A stretch of DNA of 60,402 bases. Source: Asterionellopsis glacialis. Its lineage: Eukaryota > Bacillariophyta > Plagiogrammaphyceae > Rhaphoneidales > Asterionellopsidaceae. Below are positions 50,388 to 60,402 of this stretch, one piece after another. Position 1 is the stretch's first letter. Each line of letters opens with the position of its first letter. The position numbers were made by a program, and so were the translations under genes. Under the pieces are notes generated by a model, which was given only the letters and a program-made list of their open reading frames with translations, did not search any database and was not told where the DNA came from. The DNA lies in assembly GCA_014885115.2 (NCBI GenBank), contig WKLE02001216.1, positions 1-60,402 of the forward strand. The letters are read 5' to 3'.

Positions 50388-51061
50388 ATTCTTTTTAAAA
50401 CAAAATATAATAAAAATACAGAAAAAATAGACCTATTCCACATGGACTCTTTTCTGTCAATTCTGGACTAGTTTGGAGGTGCGTGAGAGTGGACATATGA
50501 ATGGGTTTCAACTCTCGCTGTGACCAAGATTGGTTCGAATAATATTTTATTTCTTTTCAAACATGACTGTATTCTCAATATATATTAACTGGATAGTGTG
50601 ACTATGCAGCACAGTTTTCAGAGTGAGTTCAAAACATATTGGACCGCTCGCATGCAGCATCTGCGGTGCATTGAAGCAGCTATCTCAAAATTAAAAAGTG
50701 ATCTTTTCCATGTAAAAACTCTATCTTGTACATTCAGATTTTCAACATCTAGAATAAATTCATTTTCCAAAAAATATAAAGTACGTGTCAGCAGCTACCC
50801 GGAATAAAGCATCAAAAATTCATTTTTACAAACAGTCTAAGTTGCCCTTTCAACTTTATAAGTGTGCTAAACCCACTTGTGTAGTAACATCTAAACACCT
50901 GTTTTCTAAAACCCATGCCATGATTCAAGATCATTTCATGCTATTGTGTATCAAAAGTGATTGACAACAACCATTATTTCTCCATGGATTGCTTAAAATA
51001 TGCCTCACTGGTCCTATTATCATGTAGTAAGAACAAGTGTTGGTTCAGGCACAGCATTGCG
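50388..51061. other. 3' flank of P1, grading into AT-rich DNA
   Basis: Contains the P1 3' end. CpG becomes rare from about 50810. No gene seen. Confidence 0.55.
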
Positions 51062-52336
51062 TTGTTTGGTACTTGAGGCAGTATCCCACCAAAGATGGAC
51101 CTGAAAGAGATCATTATATTTGGAGGTATGCAATTAGTAACAATGATCTGAACTTATGTGAGGTTGAACTTGGAGCCAGAGATACTGGTAGTTAGTCATA
51201 TGGAGTTATTAATACTATAAGTAGATGAATTTGTAGATTAGTATAAAGTATAAAATAGAAACAAGATAAAGATTGAATAAAATATCATAATCAAGAATTG
51301 TAGGAAGAACATAGAGCAGAGAAGGGTGATTTGAAAACAGAGGTATAGTATCAACATCTTGGTGTTGTCTCCTAGAGGAGCAACAAGATTATCAAAGCTA
51401 AGGTCAATTTCATAACCATTCTTGGAGGGTGCATAAGAATTGGACTGATTAAAGGAGGAGAGAAAAGGTGGCTGGTTTCAAATATGGTTTCTGGTATGCA
51501 TTTCCCAATTGGCTGAAGAGGAAGGAGATTAGAAATCCTTCCTCTTAATTTCAACCAAAAGTGTATTTCAGTCTCAAATAGCAAGAGGTGCAGATAAGTC
51601 AAAAAAAAATTCTAACTGCAAAGCTCAAAAATAGCCTGAATAGATTTATTCACACACAGTCAAGGTGAACCAAATGGGCACAAAATAAGATATATTATCT
51701 CATAATTTTTTAGTTTTGTCCAGCTCCAATCAAAATAAAATAAAAGTGACCATTAGGAGTGAAATTGTATATCTTCAATAAATAATATTCTTCAAATAGA
51801 TGAGATCTCATCTGTGTTATTTGAAAAGTCTCTAGTTAAAACAGCATCAACATCAATATCAAAATCAACATAATGATGTGGTGTGGTGTGTTTTGATGAT
51901 ATCACAGGAAATATTGTGAATAAAAAATCATGAATAGAGCTTTTCATTGCATTAGACTATCTTCAGTAAATTAAAATGTTGGACTTGCAAAAAAAGATCC
52001 ATTCTTTAGCCATCTATAAGTACATAGAGAACAAAAAACAATAAATTGTCATGTACCCCAGGACTAGGTAACAGTACAAAGATCATATGTACTAGTATGA
52101 ACTATTTTTCCCTCATTCATCTCCAATGAAAAAGGACCAATTGGAAATAATGGTTGGTTCCTATATTGAAATCCTATCAAGAGTCACCAGGAGCAAGTTG
52201 GGACCATCATCCTCTAATTATAGAATTGGCATTTAATGGAATCCAAGATGATCTTCTGTCATTGGAAGAGGTATATACTGATGTTATCTATTATGAAATC
52301 AAGTTCAATCCTTCTAGGCATTATAGTGTAGTAGTC
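51062..52336. other. Second CpG-void, gene-free block (~1.3 kb)
   Basis: I find no CG dinucleotide between 51062 and 52336, and almost none from 50820 to 52480. The sequence is AT-rich with frequent TG and CA, like the 9841-16941 block. The longest frame (52154-52420) begins without a clear ATG context, has no domain and no introns, and is not called as a gene. Probably a decayed methylated repeat. Confidence 0.7.
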
Positions 52337-54096
52337 GCAGTAGGTACAACATTCTACCCCAGACCAGTGTTTTACTATAATCACCATGAAATTATTAGAA
52401 AGAATGGCCATAAAATTTGATATGCAGATATCTTAGAAAGTAGTCTAACCTGGCCTGGAATTTAGTCTATAGATGAACTAAACGTGATGGAGATTAAGAT
52501 AGAGTCCAAGATCATACATAAACCGCCTGTTTATTAATAGCATTTCTAGTGAGTTGTCTGAGATAAGAAACTTTCATGAAAAAATACAATCTAGAGAGGA
52601 CGCATCATGAATAACAATATTATGTGGAGTTCATCATCCTGAGAGAGTTTTGGAATACTTTTCCGTAAAGATAGGTGGTTGGTATTCAGTTTTGTAGTCC
52701 TACATACAGTGTCCTCCCTCCCAAAATCATTATTTAATCGCAATGTACCTGGTACCAGGTAGTCCTAGCTGTTTTCTAATACACCCACGACAAATACAGA
52801 TACTAGGCACCAGAGGTACTCAGCTTGTGAACTTTGACTAATTACCAGATACAAGGCAAGTATCAAAAACTCTTTGTTCACGTCTTTCTCAGCAAATGCT
52901 TAAATACCCATCATCTACGTTTTTTATGTCCTTCGATTTTTATCGTTTCGTGTTTCAGAACATGCGTTTTTTTTTAAAATTCTGACACCTCCTTAAAGTA
53001 CCTGGTACAGTAACTGATACCCAGATACCCGGTAATAACTAAAACATCCTGAATATGGTACCTGGTACCAGAGGTAGTAGATCCTACATACCAGGTACAG
53101 GTATAATAAGAGTATCTTGTACTAATAACTGTGACTTGTAAAGTAGCCGTACAGAAATACCGGGATATAAAAAAAATATCATTTACCAGGTAAAGTACCT
53201 GCTGATACTTTTATTATTACGAAATACGATTACTTTGATGCACTTTTCTTCTTTACATGTAATGTTTCAGTGTAGTCAGAAGTCTCTCTTGTGTCCTATA
53301 TTCTCATACAATAAAAAAACATTTTACAAATTATATTAGTTTCTTTCCAGATACTGACATATTGTTCCCTACTACTAACTGTATTGAGTATTGCGATTAC
53401 TCGCAGTATTATTATCGGTGTCGGTAACAAGGTATTTATGTAGTACGTGAGAACTTCTTCGACAATCGTGGTTTCCAGTTCGCTCTAGACTTTCCAATAA
53501 TCGCTGGAAGTGGGAACTACTTCGTTATATTATAGTATCGTACCTTGAGTAACAGGTACTCGAAAAACCTTTAAACCACTCGTCAATTTAAAAAAAATAA
53601 TGATCAGATTCAACATGGAGGCAATTGAACTTTGAAGGAAACGAAAACACCAGGAAAGACACAAAGCAATTGGTGGCTGTCGTGAAACGACTGTGAAGAG
53701 ATTCTCTCTACCCTACCAGACACGATACGTAGGTCCTACCCGTGCCATGTAGGTCCTACCATGTACCTGGTATGGAAAATTACCAGGTAGATTTGTAACG
53801 ATGCAATAAGTACCAGGTACCCAGGTAGGATTACCTGGGGTACGGTAGTGGGTGGGGTCGGCTCAAGAGAGACAATAATTAATATCATGTACCTGGTACC
53901 AGTTAGTCTACGTGTTCTACGATACTTATTCTCTGACTGCCTGGACTAGGAGTATCTGCTACGTATGGCCTCTATGATACTGACTGAACAGGTACGGTAG
54001 CTCTACTAGAGGTCTTCTCTAAACTAATCCTTTATGCCCACCTGCCACAAAGCATTCGAATCCCTACTCTCTCAAACGAACACATCAAAATAAAAA
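52337..54096. other. Palindrome-dense intergenic region upstream of the first RGQ gene
   Basis: From about 52740 to 53980 the DNA is crowded with TACCTGGTA/TACCAGGTA words, including a perfect 16-bp TACCTGGTACCAGGTA at 52746-52761 and long matches near 53059 and 53890, plus GTAGGTCCTAC words near 53730-53760. CpG is normal. No exon found. An ACGT-core word (CTACGTATGG) lies near 53958, 140 bp before the RGQ start. Confidence 0.65.
52746..52761. repeat. Perfect TACCTGGTACCAGGTA palindrome (type member of the family)
   Basis: A fully self-complementary 16-mer. Half-sites and near-complete copies are scattered through nearly all intergenic regions of the window (for example near 100, 2313, 6946-6972, 7320-7500, 22162, 23596, 28797, 31503, 35050, 53059, 53890 and 60200). 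Confidence 0.85.
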
Positions 54097-56869
54097 ATGG
54101 TGACAACTAACAATAACATACACCAAAACATATATCCTGCCGTGAATGGCATGGATTTGGCCGTTCAACAGCAGCAACAAGATTTATGCGGAAGATGTGG
54201 CTACGGCGGTTGTGATGTTCGGGTTTCATCTTGTGGCTGCACTCTTCACGCTGTAAGTTTCGATTGAGCGAATCAACGATGTGCAGTAGCAGTTCTACGT
54301 AGAAAGATACGTAACTGATGTGTCTTCAACCATGTCGAAAAAATTTGTCACCAATGCAATGTGGATGAAAATCAAACTGACTTGCATCCGTGGTCGGCTT
54401 GTCTCGTCATGCTATGTGCCGGTTTTAAGATCGTCCATATTCCAAGTACTATCCCATCTCACGAATTTCTTTTATTGTTTTCTTGCGTAATCAAACAGAG
54501 ATGTACACCGGTGGCTCCAAATAATCAGATGGCCAATTGCCCCCGATGCAATCATTCTTCCGTCGCTTTGCTTCTCCTGCCAATGTCATTTCATGAAATG
54601 GATGAAGCTCGCAAGGCAGCTGCCGCTCTCTCCGCTAGTGGGAAAAGAGGAAAGAAACGCAAAAGTGCAACGATTGCGCGCCTGAATCCGGAGTCATCAG
54701 CAGTGGAAGAGGGTGGGTCAAGCGGGAACGATGCCTCGGACTTGCGAACTGGTCGCTGGACTACTGAGGAAACTGCATTCTGTGATAAATTAATAGCAAA
54801 GTTTGAGGAAGGACAGCTCCCTATAGCTGATGGAATCAAACTCAATGATTTCTTGTCGAACATGTTGAAATCGAAACAATCTCGTCTCACCAAAAAGATG
54901 AAAAATGCAAAGCTCAGCTCTAGAACGTTCACCCCCAAAGCCGGATACATTGTGGACTGCGCTGATGCCAGAGAGTTTTCAGAACTGGAAGATTCTTTTA
55001 TTCGTTCAATATCATGTAGCATGGAAAGGGCTGAAATTCGGTTTCATATGCAGAAGGAATGGCGGGAGCAGTTTAGCAGCTTTTGCGTCGCAGTAGGGCA
55101 ACAGATGAACGCGGACGCCTGGCTTAGTAGTGTCGAAGAAATGGATAGGCGTCTTTCGCAGGCTAGGGACGCTGCAAGAATGGCTCGCCGAAAGGTCATG
55201 ATGGGTTACGCACTCAAGAGGGACATGAATCCTGGAAATGGTATTTTCATTGATAAGTCTGGAGCAGGCGTAAATAACGCAGCCGGGTCACCACCTCCTG
55301 CAGGAGGAACAGACGACTTCTTAAACAGCTTTGTGGCAAAACCTGGAGGAAATGTATCGATGGCTGCAAAATCTCGTCCGCCATTTTCACCGTTTCTGGG
55401 AAAGGTTGTTTCGTATGTGCAGAGGAATCGTGTCCCTTTTGAACACGTTGATGCGTGGGTGCCGTCGTTTGTTCCACCAAACAGTGAAAACAATGGTAAT
55501 CCATCACCAGCCTGTAGATTGTGCTTTGGTGGCTATGCCTCTTGTGACTCTGAAGTATCCGCTGAAGGACATGGTTCTCACGCGCTGACCAGTGAACAAC
55601 AGTTTGATTTCCTTGCGTTTGGCGAGTACAGTCAAAAATTCTCGTTCGACGTAGGGTGCGGTCTGCCAGGTCGTGTTTATCAGACCGGAGTATCTTCTTG
55701 GGAGCAGAATGTGCAAAATGCACCTGGAAACCATTTTGAGAGATGTGGAGGCGCAGTACAATGGGGAATAAGAACTGTACTAGGTGTACCCATACCCAGT
55801 CCCAACGTGGGGCGAATCGTGGTTGTGTTCTACTCAAGATACGACAGACCTAAAGATCAAACACTTGTGACTAGAATATGCGACGACTTGTCAAAGGTAA
55901 GATTTTTCAATTGCAAGATACTGTACTGAAATTTTTGTTTCATAGCTACTATTTTTCTCAAATAAATACTATCTCTTTCTTTTTCAGATGCTACCTGCTC
56001 CAAAGTGGAAGCTCGTTGTTGACATTGGTGCAGGTATTTCGCGGGAAGAAACACCGGAACCTGCCGGCGCACCAACCCCACACGCTGATAACCGTGTATC
56101 AGAAATCGTATCATTGATGGATGAGCATATGCCAGCTGACTCCAAGTCACAAGCCGCACCGTACCTTCCAGGATTTACGTCGTTGAAGCTGCTCTTTGGC
56201 AAAGATTCCAAAACACAGGTTGAGAATGACATGTTGAATTCTTTATTAGATTCTTATACATCTTATGTATCAACAGGAAGGCCGAAAAATGATATTGCTT
56301 TGATGCTGGCACGAGATTATATGTTCCTTTCCCAGCAGCAATCTTTACAGCAGAAGCAGCAACCCCTTCTTCCTCGCTCAGACGCTCCAGCTGTGAATGA
56401 AACCAGTTCAACTCCCTTCATGGCGCCACAGCCAGCTTCGGCTGTTCAAGTTCCAGCAGTGCAACAGATAGCGATACAACCAATGCAGATGCAGCAACAA
56501 ATACAACCAAATCCAATCCAGCATGGCCAAATCCAGCATGGCCAAATGCAAACAGGTCAAATGCAAACCGGTCAAATTCAAAATGGACTTATGCACTCTG
56601 GTCAAATTCAAAATGGTCATATGCAATCTGGTCAAATTCAAAATGGTCATATGCAATCTGGTCAAATTCAAAATGGTCATATGCAATCTGGTCAAATTCA
56701 AAATAGTCATATGCAACCTGGACAAATGCAATCCGGACAAATGCAAGCAAATCAAATGCAACAGCAAAATACAATTACAACAGCCTATCAACCGTTTCAA
56801 GGAGGGGCGAATTCCACTCCGATGCAGGGTCATCTGCCGAGTGAAGTTGCGCAAGGTGGACTATCATGA
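54097..56869 (+). CDS. RGQ-family (RING-GAF-Gln) putative transcription regulator, copy A
   Basis: Exons 54097-54252, 54499-55896 and 55988-56869, introns 246 and 91 nt, all phase 0, 811 residues. The N-terminal RING is split by intron 1: C31 and C34 (CGRCGYGG), C39, C46/C48 (CGC), H51, then C54 and CPRC (66-69). Next is a conserved basic block shared with copy B ([39 protein letters not shown]), possibly DNA-binding, then [11 protein letters not shown] and [12 protein letters not shown]. Residues about 345-520 are the GAF-like domain ([49 protein letters not shown]). The C-terminus is Gln/Met-rich with five decapeptide repeats. This architecture defines the RGQ family reported in Phaeodactylum tricornutum nitrogen-stress responses. 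Regulation of nitrogen genes here is by analogy. Confidence 0.9.
54293..54304. promoter_or_regulatory. TTCTACGTAGAA palindrome in intron 1 of RGQ copy A
   Basis: A 12-bp perfect palindrome with an ACGT core, about 40 nt after the intron donor. The same 12-mer lies in intron 1 of the paralogue at 59796-59807. ACGT-core palindromes are typical bZIP targets; function is inferred. Confidence 0.45.
56570..56719 (+). repeat. Five 30-bp tandem repeats in the Gln-rich tail of RGQ copy A
   Basis: Copies start at 56570, 56600, 56630, 56660 and 56690, each encoding a GQIQNGHMQS-type decapeptide; the middle three are identical. Shorter 15-bp-like forms (GQMQT, GQIQH) flank the array. Confidence 0.92.
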
Positions 56870-57472
56870 TCGTCAATGTGCTATAACTTAAAACTAAACT
56901 GTAATTTAGTAATAGAGCCTATCTACTTTGACTCTTCGTACGATTAACATGATGTACATTCTCGTGTTCCGAAAGGAAGTGAAAAAGCATAAGCACTGTT
57001 ATAAACCACATCGCGATTTTTGCCCCTTCATTTCTATCACGAATCACGTATGAAAACGGTCGAAGTACAGATGATATCCAACATGTATTCTCAACATAAC
57101 CAATGCAATGAAGATATTTCAAGTTATCAAAAAAGGAAAATACACCTAAATCTAAAATTTTTGATTACGTAAAATAAATTGAGAAATTGTGTTTTTGTTA
57201 TTTTTTGCAGAAGGCATAAGAATACAAAAATGATATGTAGCATATAATAAAAAATAAAAAGGCTCAAACTCCGATAAAAATTGTTCGAGACCAAAAAACC
57301 GTTTACAGAAACAACTAAGTGCAATCGAGAATGCGCCTCACTGTCCTGAAAAAATTGGTGTTCAAAATATCCAAAATACAACCGAACAAAACGTCGGCAT
57401 AAGTAAAAATTCGTTAACAAAAATGCGCCGTGATAGGAGCAAAGCACGCCGGGTAACCTGTCACTTTCTCGT
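56870..57472. other. Convergent intergenic region between the RGQ paralogues
   Basis: 603 bases holding both 3' ends. AT-rich near 57140-57260. No exon or repeat seen. Confidence 0.6.
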
Positions 57473-60124
57473 TCATGCAGAGACGATAGAGAGAGTGTCC
57501 GTAAGACTGCAAGAAGCAGGGATAGGAGCCAGGGCCGGGGAGTTATGGAAGCTCCCTTGGGAGCTCGACGATGGAAGACCATAGTGAGAAAAACTGGTCT
57601 CCGTCGTTGGCGCCGATGACATCATGCTTTGCCCCAAGCCGAGAAAAGGCTGGTTCTGTTGTTGAGTTTGTTGCTGGGTCAAAAACATAAAGTCACGGGC
57701 AAGCATAATGGCGATGTCACTCTTCGATCGCCCACCTGCGGAATAGGAAGAGAAAGATCCAAGCATCGTGCGGACCATCTCTTCCTCTTCCGTGGTCCTC
57801 GAGGTACGCAATAACATAAGACGGAGCGACATGAAACCAGGAAGGTAAGAAGCCAACTGGGAAGTCGGGTCAGATGGCATGTACTGGCCCAACAAAGAAA
57901 TAACTTCTTCGATACGATTGTCCTTTCCTTTATCTTTCTCCTCTCCATCGTTAGTGATAGAGGCAGTGCTTGAAGAGGCAGTGGTTTGGGGAACCGGAGG
58001 AGTGGGTTCGGGTTCTCCAATATCAACAACAAGCTTCCACTTCGGCGAAGGCATGAGCTGTAAAGAAAGGTGGAAATGGAAAAGGTTGAGATTTTATATC
58101 ATTTCAAGATATCAAATTAGACGTAACTGGCAATTTTGCTTACCCGTGTGAATTCCTCCGAGAGGCGACCAACAAGATCTTCATCCTTGTTGCGGTCATG
58201 ACGAGAATAAAAGGTTACAACAATTCTACCGACGTTAGGACTGGCAATGGGGATACCAACTACTGTCTTGATACCCCATTGAATGGCACCACCGCAGCGC
58301 TCAAAGTGGGTGTGTGGTGCATTCTGTACACTCTGTTCCCAAGTAGGAAGACCGCTCTGATAGACTCTACCAGGCAAACCACAACCAACATCAAAGGAAA
58401 ACTTTTGGCTGTAATCTCCGAAAGCTTCAAGGTAGAAACGATCCTCGTTGGAAATAGACTGGTTGCACTTTCCATCAGTACCAACCTGCATGTCAACAGT
58501 GGCGCTGCCGGCAAAGCAAAGCCTGCATGAAGTGTTTGTTTCGGCTTGGACGGTTTCACCACCTGCAGGGACGAAGGATGGAACCCAGATGTCGACGTGC
58601 TCGAATGGAACGTTGTGTCTCTGCATGTAAGCAAGCGCTTTGCTTAAAAATGGTGCAGAGTGAAGTTGACTGCTTCTTCCCGCCATCACACTGGGATCTT
58701 TTGAGTCGTCGTTAAAAATTGACTTGTCTCCCAAAATGTTGAGAAGATCGTCGTTTCCTTCATTTTTGACACCTGGTACACTGCTAATACCAGGCGACAT
58801 GTTATCGGCAGCTTGCATTTCAGCTTCCGATTTCTCGATAAAAACACCAGAGTCGGGGTTCTTGGTGTCTTCAACAAGAGCAAGTCCCATCATGAGCTTG
58901 CGGCGGGCCATTCTAGCGGCATCCTTCGCAGCTGATGCACGGCGGTCCATTTCCTCTACGCTACTAAGCCATGCATCGGCATCTAAGTTTTGACCGATGC
59001 TTGTACAGTATGCGGTGAACTGTTCGCGCCATTCCCTTTGCATATGGAACTTGATTTCTGCTCGTTCTTGATGGCACTGAATGGAATGAAAGAATGATTC
59101 TTCCAATTCAGATACTTCCCTGGCATCGTTGACATCAGAAACATAGCCAGTGTTGCGCTCAAACGTCTTGGAACTGAGCTTGGCGTTTTTCATTTTCTTA
59201 GTAAGACGAGATTGCTTGGATTTGAGCATATTTCCAAGGAAATCGTTGAGTTTGATTCCTTCAATCAGGGGAAGCTGTCCAGTTTCGAACTTGGCAATCA
59301 GCTTATCGCAGTATGCCATCTCATCTTGGGTCCAACGACCAGTTCGACGATCCGACACGTACGATCCTCTTTCTTCTGCCTTACCGCTGAGGTCTTCGCC
59401 TCCGGAGGCCTTGCGCTTGCGTCCACGTCTACCCGTGGAGGCAAGAGCAGCGACAGTTCTGCGAGCTTCATCAATCTCGCGAAAAGACATAGGAAAAAGA
59501 GTCAAGCCAGTTGTGGGCTTTTTGCATTGAGGGCATTCTGTAATAGACCCTTCACTATTGAGAGGTGTGCATCTCTGTAAAGCGTTGAAAAAAGGCAAAA
59601 ACACAGAAATAAAGTTGAACGTCAGTTTCATATTCCATACGAATGAAATTACGGAAATAAGCAACAGGTTGGTCTTGATCGACTGTACGCCATGAACTCA
59701 TCGAGTTTCATACGTGTCCTACAAAGTCAAGAACAGGGGATCACTTCGATGAAACGTTCCCACCATTCATAGATAGATGCTGAAAAGAGCCTCGATTCTA
59801 CGTAGAATTCAGTATGAAACTTACCGCATGCAAAGTACAGCCACAGCCACAAACTCGGACATCACATCCACCGTAACCACAACGATTGCAGCGAACGTAT
59901 TCATCGCCGTTCATCGCGATGCTTCCGAAAGCTGCCGCTGCCCCCGACGGTATACCACCGATGCCAAAGTCTAGACCACTTTGAAGAGCCATGGTGCTGA
60001 GTGGATCGTCTTCCTTCCCCGGAAGCGATATGAGCACAAGGAATGCTTCTACTGGGATGTCGCCTTCTTCGAGTAAATTTTTTTTTTCTGTTGAGTCTAC
60101 GTAAATGTTGGTCTGACAATTCAT
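57473..60124 (-). CDS. RGQ-family (RING-GAF-Gln) putative transcription regulator, copy B
   Basis: Exons 59825-60124, 58144-59574 and 57473-58057, introns 250 and 86 nt, both phase 0, 771 residues. It has the same architecture and the same two intron positions as copy A. The RING begins at C79 ([19 protein letters not shown], then H99) and is completed after intron 1 by RCTPLNSEG and CPQC. The shared basic block reads [19 protein letters not shown] and [20 protein letters not shown]. The GAF-like region includes [30 protein letters not shown] and [19 protein letters not shown]. Compared with copy A, it has about 48 extra residues before the RING and a much shorter Gln tract ([13 protein letters not shown]). 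An alternative start is the ATG encoding MALQSGLDF. Nuclear regulatory role by family. Confidence 0.9.
59796..59807. promoter_or_regulatory. TTCTACGTAGAA palindrome in intron 1 of RGQ copy B
   Basis: Part of a 14-bp palindrome ATTCTACGTAGAAT, about 17 nt after the intron donor on the minus strand. The core 12-mer is identical to that at 54293-54304. Related words CATACGTAG and TTCTACGTAA occur just upstream of this gene near 60136-60153. Confidence 0.45.
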
Positions 60125-60402
60125 AATACTGAAACCATACGTAGTCTTCTACGTAATTCTGGGTACACTATGGAGCACCATAAAAAGAATAAAGGCAGGC
60201 CGTATCAGGTACATACCTGTACAGGTAAAACTGAACCTGTTTGTTTCCTCCGACATTGATGGTACCCTATCTACCGTATATATTTTACGCGTGGTACTTA
60301 ATCAACAGAAGATTTACAATAAACAGCTGTGCATTTTCCTCGTAAGAGGGCTATATTCAGTTGAGAACGAAGCTGATGACAGAACTCCACTAATTAATTT
60401 TT
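60125..60402. other. Promoter region of RGQ copy B, right edge of window
   Basis: 278 bases containing two TACGTA-type words (about 60136-60153) and a GTACCTGTACAGGT palindrome-like stretch near 60210-60230. No other gene begins before the window ends. Confidence 0.5.

Noticed and set aside
56570..56719. CRISPR-like regular repeats
   Set aside because: The repeats are head-to-tail without spacers, in frame, inside a eukaryotic coding exon.

Overview
The window is nuclear DNA of a photosynthetic stramenopile, almost certainly a diatom. I base this on four things. Protein genes carry short GT-AG introns, mostly 77-160 nt. Two proteins begin with a signal peptide followed by an SLAF or SSAFAP motif, the diatom and secondary-red-plastid targeting signature. 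Two genes belong to the RING-GAF-Gln (RGQ) family known from diatoms. One Trx-PUB-UBX protein with a signal peptide looks like part of the periplastidial import machinery. The exact genus cannot be named from the sequence.

Layout, left to right. 0-9.5 kb: a SpoU/TrmH-type RNA methyltransferase, a small two-exon unknown gene, a twin-CX9C CMC1 protein, a 1030-residue coiled-coil protein, and a RagC/D (Gtr2) GTPase. 9.5-17.7 kb: a gene-free, AT-rich block in which about 7.1 kb holds almost no CpG dinucleotides and which contains a small inverted-repeat element. 17.7-31 kb: a PPIL1-type cyclophilin with a probable 7-nt microexon, a large tandem-repeat protein ending in a piggyBac-like cysteine-rich domain, a plastid membrane protein, CMS1, a CUE-PDZ-PX-VPS9 Rab5-type exchange factor, and a plastid DUF760/EF-hand protein. 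31-43 kb: MRG15/Eaf3, a YCII-domain mitochondrial protein, an MBOAT wax-synthase-like acyltransferase, a cytosolic-type malate dehydrogenase ending in SRL, and the elongation factor SPT5. 43-50.4 kb: a basic coiled-coil protein, the Trx-PUB-UBX protein, a threonine-aldolase-like PLP enzyme, a secreted unknown, and ribosomal P1. 50.4-54 kb: a second CpG-free block, then palindrome-rich intergenic DNA. 54-60 kb: two RGQ paralogues facing each other tail to tail.

The genes are unrelated housekeeping, signalling and plastid functions, as expected for a eukaryotic chromosome; there is no operon. Shared themes are transcription and chromatin (SPT5, MRG, RGQ pair), endosome and nutrient signalling (RagC/D, VPS9 protein), and plastid biology (three proteins). 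Neighbouring genes are often convergent with very short gaps (3, 48, 144 and 152 bp).

Intergenic DNA uses a recurring vocabulary of short palindromes (TACCTGGTACCAGGTA, CTCTCTAGAGAG, GGTCCTA/TAGGACC) that is nearly absent from coding DNA. Three perfect TGACGTCA sites each lie about 180-215 bp upstream of a start codon. Exon-intron structures were deduced by eye from splice signals, frame and family similarity; no transcript data or database searches were available.
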